Positions 23,965-28,326 of a stretch of 28,326 bases of DNA are shown piece after piece. This DNA comes from a virus. Each line of letters opens with the position of its first letter. The stretch's first letter is position 1. The position numbers and the translations under genes were made by a program. The notes below the pieces were generated by a model. It saw nothing but the letters and a program-made list of their open reading frames with translations. It did not search any database and was not told the origin of the DNA. The DNA lies in the IMG/VR virus record IMGVR_UViG_3300030099_004531, positions 1 through 28,326 of that record. One strand, 5' to 3'.

Positions 23965-24231
23965 ATGGATAAAATTAAAGACCCTTATTTTTGGCTACAC
24001 TACCCTATAAAGTTCTTACATACAATAATACAATCATTACCAGCATCAGGACAGAAAGGATATGATTGGGAACAACAACAGTTTCCACCTACTGGTTCTA
24101 CTGTGATTTCACATACTGTTTCCCAACCTCTTCCGTATGTCCCATTAACTTACAATCTTCCGAATAGTCTTTCATCGCCTTACCAAACTTACTCGTCTTC
24201 CAACAATGTCTCAGGACATCAACCGAAATGA
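23965..24231 (+). CDS. Small ORF antisense to the 3' end of the recombinase gene
   Basis: An 88-residue ORF with ATATATAA directly before its ATG, as at bona fide genes here. Its first 44 residues (DPYFWLHYPIKFLHTIIQSL, then PASGQKGYDWEQQ) lie outside any other gene. The rest overlaps the recombinase coding end on the opposite strand by 134 bp. It is Pro/Ser/Tyr-rich at the C-terminus, with no recognised family. It could be a genuine early gene that grew into its neighbour. Without a homologue it remains doubtful. Confidence 0.5.
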   Translation: MDKIKDPYFWLHYPIKFLHTIIQSLPASGQKGYDWEQQQFPPTGSTVISHTVSQPLPYVPLTYNLPNSLSSPYQTYSSSNNVSGHQPK

Positions 24232-25300
24232 CTTTTCCATCGTGATTAAATATTTTGTAGAGATGATTAAGCAGGTTGTTTGGGGTCATAGGTTTGCTCC
24301 AATTTAACCCGTCTTGTTTTGTGTTTCCTTTCTCAAATCTATCCCCTGCTTGTTGCCTCAGGAAAACTGCTCCATCGTCATTATTTCCAATTTCTTTGCC
24401 CCAATTTTTTAGTAATAGCAATAATTTAATGGTTGGTTTATCATGAACTTCCATAATCTGTGTTCCTTGTATTCCACTTTCTTTGTGATGGTGTAAATGA
24501 AATCTCATAAATCCCCAAACCGACTTATTTTTCTTGTGTTCCAAAACATTTGTAGATAAATCGCCATCTTCTACATAATCACTCCATCGTGTAGGTTTCA
24601 TAGAACCATCTTTATCAATATGTCCTACATAATCTGTCCTCCTTGGAGGATTAATAGTTTTAACCTTATCCGCATTTATATGATGACTAAGACCACCATA
24701 CAAATGGGCTAAGACTGCTCTTTGAACGGCAGCATACTGTCGGTTTCTACCACCAATATCATCAGCAAATTTAATACCTTTCTTTTGAATATCTACTCCC
24801 ATCTTTTTTAATTCTTTAACAGGGTTCTTAGCCATCTTCTCAATCACAGACCATTCCACCATATTCTTTTTTTGGGCTTCTGATTTCTCTCCACTTTCTC
24901 TAACAGCACAGTCAGCAGAGTTTAATTCATCAAATGCTTTATCACAAGAAGCACATATATCTTTACAGCCTTCAAGATAAGAACAAGCACCAATCTCTTC
25001 TGCTGTCTTGCCCTCTTCTTTGGCTTTCTTTTTACAATCCCGTGTAGGGTAATCAGGAAGTCTCATCACTGATTTTAATGCTTTATAATAATTAATTTTA
25101 GTTCTGTCGGATACATCAGCGTCCTTAATATTTTTATGTAATTCTTCCAAATTTTTGGAAGTAATCCAGGACTTAAATTCGTCCATATCATTATCAATAC
25201 CACCTAATTTCTTGATGGAATTAGCATATCCTCGTGCTGTTTTATCAGCAAGTTTGCGTTGATTTTTAAGAAAATCGGTAATCGTTTGTGTGTCGGTCAT
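24098..25300 (-). CDS. Tyrosine recombinase / integrase
   Basis: A 400-residue protein. Residues 1-85 are a SAM-like DNA-binding domain (KLADKTARGYANSIKKL, then KINYYKALKSVM). A Cys-rich insertion follows (C89, C106, C112, C116, C119, C131) that could bind zinc. The catalytic part has PPRRTDY at 218-224, which probably supplies the first arginine. It also has VDVLRHCWKTS (R364, H365), box III LMGH (H388) and the nucleophile in KQYVKS (Y396), four residues from the end. The usual HxxR histidine is replaced (SVDVLRH). The family catalyses site-specific integration, excision or resolution of concatemers, and here may act at the iteron sites. The promoter is early-type. Confidence 0.85.
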   Translation of the reverse strand: MTDTQTITDFLKNQRKLADKTARGYANSIKKLGGIDNDMDEFKSWITSKNLEELHKNIKDADVSDRTKINYYKALKSVMRLPDYPTRDCKKKAKEEGKTAEEIGACSYLEGCKDICASCDKAFDELNSADCAVRESGEKSEAQKKNMVEWSVIEKMAKNPVKELKKMGVDIQKKGIKFADDIGGRNRQYAAVQRAVLAHLYGGLSHHINADKVKTINPPRRTDYVGHIDKDGSMKPTRWSDYVEDGDLSTNVLEHKKNKSVWGFMRFHLHHHKESGIQGTQIMEVHDKPTIKLLLLLKNWGKEIGNNDDGAVFLRQQAGDRFEKGNTKQDGLNWSKPMTPNNLLNHLYKIFNHDGKVISVDVLRHCWKTSKFGKAMKDYSEDCKLMGHTEEVGKQYVKSQ

Positions 25301-25347
25301 CTTTTATAATATATAAATATATTTTATTTTTAAATCAATTTTTTTTT
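25301..25347 (-). promoter_or_regulatory. Early promoter: TATA box plus AAATTGATTTAAAAA element
   Basis: Minus-strand AAAATTGATTTAAAAA (about 25328-25343) is followed by ATATTTATATATTATAAAAG, which abuts the ATG at 25300. The layout is the same as at the replication gene and the RING gene. Confidence 0.65.
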
Positions 25348-25450
25348 AAAATCTCCTAAATATATATAAAGAGGCGTAAAAAAAAATGATGTGGAAAATA
25401 CGACATCAAATTTTTAATATTTTTTTATTTTTTAGTCCTTAGTATGGTCT

Positions 25451-25882
25451 CTAATATTTTGTGGGGCGGACACAAACCTGTGTATCTTTTGTTATAATCA
25501 ATACATTCTTCCAATCAGTGTTTATTCCTGCTTCGTTAATCATTTCATTAATATCACCAGAATTTGTAAAATCAATAACTCCTGATAGTCCAAACAGGCG
25601 ATGCTCTTGATATACAATCCAATCTACCAAAGGAAGATTTGAACCGCAACATTCACTCACGAAGTGTCGCCACGGCTCATCTTCTTTATCACGAGCCTCA
25701 TACGCCAACATAGGGATTACGGTATGCTCTCCGACTTCTCCATTTTTTAACTCCATAAAATGAAACCTCACAGGTTTGGGATTACGAACTGCGTTGGCTT
25801 CGTTATTATCTATCTTCTGTTTCAAAGAATTATATCCAGCAATAATATTAGACATATTGTTGGGAGAAGGGTAAGCACTCAT
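25451..25882 (-). CDS. Hypothetical protein
   Basis: A 143-residue globular protein of balanced composition with no low-complexity stretch, so it is probably a folded domain. Visible features are RNPKPVRFHFMELKNGEVG, a Cys pair in FVSECCGSN near residue 79, the Trp-containing VDWIVYQEHRLFGLSG and the C-terminal VCVRPTKY. I do not recognise the family. The upstream sequence (TCATATAAAACTAATAATG) is only weakly TATA-like. It shares a divergent intergenic region with the next plus-strand gene. Confidence 0.7.
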   Translation of the reverse strand: MSAYPSPNNMSNIIAGYNSLKQKIDNNEANAVRNPKPVRFHFMELKNGEVGEHTVIPMLAYEARDKEDEPWRHFVSECCGSNLPLVDWIVYQEHRLFGLSGVIDFTNSGDINEMINEAGINTDWKNVLIITKDTQVCVRPTKY

Positions 25883-25977
25883 TATTAGTTTTATATGACC
25901 TTATGGTTTAATAGATTACAACTGGAAAAATCTTTCAATTTTTTTTTTAAATTCAAAAAAATACTTTTTTTTTGTCT

Positions 25978-25989
25978 GACTATATATAA
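25978..25989 (+). promoter_or_regulatory. Early-type TATA promoter
   Basis: GACTATATATAA abuts the ATG at 25990. The upstream gap 25883-25977 is AT-rich and holds nothing else recognisable. Confidence 0.65.
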
Positions 25990-26262
25990 ATGGTAGAAAC
26001 TTACAAGCAGAAGTTTAACAAGAAATATGGCTTCAAGAAGGACGAAGACCATTCACTTGCCGAAATAGCCAAAGCAACAGGTTATAAGAAGTCTGGATTA
26101 CAGACTATTTATAACAAAGGTATAGGAGCATACAAGACAAACCCAGGAAGTGTAAGGAAGAATGTAAGGTCAAAAGAACAATGGGCGATGGCTCGGGTCT
26201 ATGCTTCCATCAACAAATCTTCCAAAGCACATAAGTTAGATAAATCCCATTTAAAAAAATAA
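25990..26262 (+). CDS. Small conserved viral protein (SLAEIAKATGYKKSGLQTIY type)
   Basis: A 90-residue basic protein. SLAEIAKATGYKKSGLQTIY resembles a helix-turn-helix segment. It is followed by NKGIGAYKTNPGSVRKNV and EQWAMARVYASI. From memory this combination of GIGA-Y-NP-SVR and QWAMARVY is a recurring family in giant viruses, virophages and phages, generally annotated as a domain of unknown function. DNA binding is plausible from the N-terminal half. The TATA box touching the ATG indicates the early class. It is one of few plus-strand genes in the right part of the window. Confidence 0.8.
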   Translation: MVETYKQKFNKKYGFKKDEDHSLAEIAKATGYKKSGLQTIYNKGIGAYKTNPGSVRKNVRSKEQWAMARVYASINKSSKAHKLDKSHLKK

Positions 26263-26315
26263 ATTTTCAAAAATTTGATTACCATTTTACTCATTAGTAT
26301 TATCATTAACCAAAA

Positions 26316-26465
26316 ATGCCCTCAGCAAAAAAAATGACCTATATTGAGTGCGTTCATCACGCAGCAGTAGATGCGGCGGCACGAAAAATAGATATAAGAG
26401 AGAGACTACGAGAAAAATTGAGAAAAAGAAAAGAAGCCAAAAATTTGACGAAAAAATCTAACTGA
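26316..26465 (+). CDS. Possible 49-residue basic ORF
   Basis: This short ORF reads from ATG at 26316 to TGA at 26465. Its product starts MPSAKKMTYIECVHHAAVDA and ends in a Arg/Lys/Glu-rich helix (RERLREKLRKRKEAK, then NLTKKSN). It fills most of the gap between two supported plus-strand genes. There is no TATA box directly at the ATG, so support is weaker than for other small genes here. No family is recognised. Confidence 0.4.
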   Translation: MPSAKKMTYIECVHHAAVDAAARKIDIRERLREKLRKRKEAKNLTKKSN

Positions 26466-26545
26466 ATGATTTATTTATCATTTTCAAAAAAAATTGAAAT
26501 AGATTTCATAAAAATAAAATATCGCAAACCAGAAACAACCGAACG

Positions 26546-26944
26546 ATGTGTAATCACGAATTTACTTGCGAGATTGGCGACTGCGAATGCGGTGGCGAAT
26601 ACTTCAAATGTGAGACCTGTGGCGACGAATACAGGTGTGCTTATTGCGGATTGTGTAATGAGGAGTGTCGCAGGGAGGAGGAGGGACACCCGCATATTTA
26701 CAGGATTATAATTGAAATTTATACTGATGAAAGCAAGGAAGACTTTGAGATAATTAATGAGATTGAATACAGTTCTGCTTTCGCAGACCCAGATGATTGT
26801 GTGTGTTTCCCATGGCTGAGACAGTATGATATACAGTTGGAGAAATGGAGTAATCACAATCTCTTCAAATGTATTACTCTGAATATGTATCCAAATGGGA
26901 GACCAGATGGCGACACAGTCTTGTATCATTCTCACGACGATTGA
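26546..26944 (+). CDS. Cys-rich zinc-binding protein
   Basis: A 132-residue protein with ten cysteines in its first 41 residues (C2, C8, C13, C15, C22, C25, C31, C34, C37, C41). They include CxxC pairs such as KCETC and CAYCGLC, consistent with two zinc sites. The remaining 90 residues are acidic and probably fold separately (YRIIIEIYTDESKEDFEIIN and DVLYHSHDD-like end). The N-terminal pattern is reminiscent of RING/zinc-ribbon modules but does not fit one exactly. The antisense frame here is hydrophobic and lacks any motif, so I take this strand as coding. No clear TATA box abuts the start. Confidence 0.65.
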   Translation: MCNHEFTCEIGDCECGGEYFKCETCGDEYRCAYCGLCNEECRREEEGHPHIYRIIIEIYTDESKEDFEIINEIEYSSAFADPDDCVCFPWLRQYDIQLEKWSNHNLFKCITLNMYPNGRPDGDTVLYHSHDD

Positions 26945-27180
26945 GAAAAATTATCCTGAACCTTCTTGACTTTTATAAAATTCTTAAAAGAAAAATCAGA
27001 AAATTCTGCTTTTATATCTTTCACCTCTGTTGCGAGATTTCTGTTAATTCTTTCCAACTGACCTATGTGGTCTTGATATTTAATAAGAAGGGCGATTAAT
27101 TCGCCTTTTTTAATTTTGTTTAAATCTTTTCTTTGGTAATATTCTCTGTCCGAGTTCATAGTTTTTATAATATCCAACAT
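26932..27180 (-). CDS. Small coiled-coil protein
   Basis: An 82-residue protein with a heptad-like central region (KIKKGELIALLIKYQDHIGQ, then LERINRNLATEVKDI) and a charged tail. A second ATG at 27159 (MNSDREYY) is preceded by ATATTATAAAAACT and could be the true start. The 3' end overlaps the convergent Cys-rich gene by 13 bp. It is probably an oligomerising accessory protein; no family is recognised. Confidence 0.6.
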   Translation of the reverse strand: MLDIIKTMNSDREYYQRKDLNKIKKGELIALLIKYQDHIGQLERINRNLATEVKDIKAEFSDFSFKNFIKVKKVQDNFSQSS

Positions 27181-27202
27181 ATTATAAAATCTTAATTATT
27201 AG

Positions 27203-27634
27203 TTATTTCCACTTGCGACGACATATCGCACAGGTTTTTGTGGAATTATTGAGAGTTTCCCAACAAGCATTACAGTATTTATGACCGCATTGACTTATTT
27301 TTAATACCTTTGGGTCTTCACCCTCAGGCAATCCAAGGGCTTCGGCTTCCTGAGGAGTAGGCATTTTCGGGTGAATGTCCTCCAAGCAAATAGGACACTC
27401 AATCTTTTTTTTAGTTTCAGCCAATAAGTCGGTAAGTTCAGTCATAACACTTATAGGAATATTATCATTCTCAACAACCCGAGTAATTGTCTGGACTTGT
27501 TGATAATTATTTATTACATAGGCATTCGCTTCATTATAATATTGAAACCAAGCAAAGCGACGCTGCCCGTCTAACTTACGGGCAATCGCAATAACCTGAG
27601 GTTTAGTTTTTGAATTAATGTTCGTGAGGCTCAT
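27203..27634 (-). CDS. RING-finger protein, putative E3 ubiquitin ligase
   Basis: A 143-residue protein with a C-terminal C3HC4 RING: C80, C83, C116, H118, C121, C124, C135 and C138 (ECPICLED, then QCGHKYCNACW and CAICRRKW). The long loop between the second and third ligands (32 residues, Pro/Glu-rich) is normal for RING proteins. The N-terminal 75 residues are helical and may bind a target. Viral RING proteins usually redirect the host ubiquitin system against host defences, which implies a eukaryotic host. It lies next to the right terminus with other accessory genes and has a canonical early promoter. Confidence 0.9.
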   Translation of the reverse strand: MSLTNINSKTKPQVIAIARKLDGQRRFAWFQYYNEANAYVINNYQQVQTITRVVENDNIPISVMTELTDLLAETKKKIECPICLEDIHPKMPTPQEAEALGLPEGEDPKVLKISQCGHKYCNACWETLNNSTKTCAICRRKWK

Positions 27635-27640
27635 CTTTCT

Positions 27641-27688
27641 CTTATATATAGTATATATATTACAGATTATTTTTAAATCAATTTTTTG
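27641..27688 (-). promoter_or_regulatory. Early promoter: TATA box plus AAATTGATTTAAAAA element
   Basis: Minus-strand AAAAAATTGATTTAAAAA (about 27670-27687), then ATATATATACTATATATAAG six bases before the ATG at 27634. It is the clearest two-part match to the replication-gene promoter. Confidence 0.75.
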
Positions 27689-27692
27689 TAAA

Positions 27693-28139
27693 TTACATTA
27701 ATTCCAGATATTTGGGATTTTCAATCGTCTTCTCAATATGTTCCATAATTTTTTTCATAAAAATGCCTGGAAATATAGTATTTTCTAAATTCTCCCAAAA
27801 CCACCACCAATCATGATATTCTGCGTATGTATCAAAATACATACCCTGGTCGTGGGTTTCGTGTAATTGTTTGCGAAGAAGACTTGAAAACAAATCTATA
27901 AAACGATGTCTCGCATCGTTGAAGTAAGCAAACATAATCAAATTTTCTTTTTTATGTTTTTTTGCTCCCTTAGCCCAGAGGTGTGGAAACTTAGTCATAT
28001 CTTTTAGATTGTTTCTTGCGTAATTATTACCATTCTTGCGGTCTATATCAGCCACAAATTTAATTAATGTTTTAGCCCAACTCTTTTTATGGAGTTCCAC
28101 CACATCAATCATCTTTTCCCATTTACCGAAATCTATCAT
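27693..28139 (-). CDS. Hypothetical protein at the right terminus
   Basis: A 148-residue, mostly helical protein rich in Lys, Trp, His and Phe. It has a striking aromatic cluster (HDWWWFWENLENTIFPGIFM) near residue 110. The N-terminal part (MIDFGKWEKMIDVVELHKKS) looks amphipathic. No family is recognised. It is the outermost gene on the right and reads inward from a promoter almost identical to that of the leftmost gene, although the two proteins are unrelated. This placement is typical of early host-interaction genes. Confidence 0.75.
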   Translation of the reverse strand: MIDFGKWEKMIDVVELHKKSWAKTLIKFVADIDRKNGNNYARNNLKDMTKFPHLWAKGAKKHKKENLIMFAYFNDARHRFIDLFSSLLRKQLHETHDQGMYFDTYAEYHDWWWFWENLENTIFPGIFMKKIMEHIEKTIENPKYLELM

Positions 28140-28182
28140 TTTCTTATATAGAGTATATATGAGATGTCTCTAAGCCCTTTAA
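28140..28182 (-). promoter_or_regulatory. Inward promoter of the rightmost gene, matching the left-end promoter
   Basis: On the minus strand, GGCTTAGAGACATCTCA followed by TATATACTCTATATAA ends four bases from the ATG at 28139. The left promoter (about 321-360) has the same blocks at the same spacing from its ATG. Confidence 0.75.
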
Positions 28183-28228
28183 GTGATATATTATATTGGG
28201 TATTTTCTACTTCAATTTTTTCTAAAAC

Positions 28229-28326
28229 GGTTTTACATCAAATTTTTGGGCGATTTGTGAAAGACTTACGGTAGATTAATGCGAGAATGGAATGTTCGGG
28301 GCGGCGAGGTCGGCTACAAACTATAC
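28229..28326 (-). repeat. Right terminal inverted repeat (98 bp, cut by the window end)
   Basis: This is the exact reverse complement of 186-283. The window ends inside it, at a point corresponding to the inverted iterons of the left end. The right copy is therefore probably incomplete, with up to about 185 bp unsampled if the repeat extends to the left end. Confidence 0.95.

Noticed and set aside
26471-26935. 154-codon minus-strand hydrophobic frame
   Set aside because: The opposite strand has ten patterned cysteines, whereas this frame shows only generic hydrophobic stretches expected from antisense translation.
1-28326. tRNA or rRNA genes
   Set aside because: No cloverleaf with a TTCRANY-type arm or any rRNA-like conserved segment was noticed in the intergenic gaps; a covariance-model scan would be the decisive test.
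1-28326. Retroviral-type integrase, family-B DNA polymerase and adenain-type protease expected in a classical polinton
   Set aside because: None of the supported coding regions shows their motifs, so I do not call the element a polinton proper.

Overview
The window looks like nearly all of a small, AT-rich double-stranded DNA virus of a microbial eukaryote, most likely an alga or other protist. The main evidence is a 98-bp perfect inverted repeat near both ends, dense coding with almost no introns or spacers, and a characteristic gene set: double-jelly-roll-type capsid proteins, an A32-type packaging ATPase, a primase-polymerase/superfamily-3 helicase and a tyrosine recombinase. Small basic and zinc-binding proteins typical of nucleocytoplasmic and polinton-like viruses fill much of the rest. 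I see no family-B DNA polymerase, retroviral-type integrase or recognisable capsid maturation protease. I therefore place it near the polinton-like viruses/virophages or the small mriyavirus/yaravirus-like group. A marker phylogeny would be needed to choose between them.

Layout. 1-364: terminal region with short direct repeats, 9-bp iterons in inverted orientation, the left inverted repeat and an inward-facing promoter. 365-1368: three small genes. 1195-18629: the virion block, almost entirely on the minus strand. It holds a 1968-residue giant structural protein, three tandem paralogous major-capsid-like proteins, an Ala/Gly-rich virion protein, the packaging ATPase, a disordered Pro/Lys protein and a second large beta-rich structural protein. 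A cassette of small plus-strand genes (zinc finger, adenine methyltransferase-like protein, small basic protein) is inserted at 7.4-8.5 kb. 18945-19128: a non-coding island that copies the terminal architecture (inverted 9-bp iterons, AT hairpin, GAACATTCCATT box). 19129-22236: the replication protein. 22345-23923: four basic proteins, two of them sharing a duplicated domain. 24098-25300: the recombinase. 25451-28139: small accessory proteins, including a RING finger and a Cys-rich protein. The right inverted repeat runs off the window end, so the right terminus is probably incomplete.

Expression. Two start-proximal motifs divide the genes. Virion genes carry TCTTTATTATATAATAAA (or a close variant) directly abutting the ATG. 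Replication, recombinase and accessory genes carry a TATATATACTATATATAA-like box within about 10 nt of the ATG, some with an upstream AAATTGATTTAAAAA element. This looks like a late/early split with extremely short leaders. Perfect AT-rich hairpins of 10-13 bp follow several genes and may mark transcript 3' ends.

The most notable observations are the three tandem capsid paralogues, the two-class promoter code, the internal copy of the terminal iteron structure and the very large structural protein. All functional statements come from reading motifs; no database search was run.
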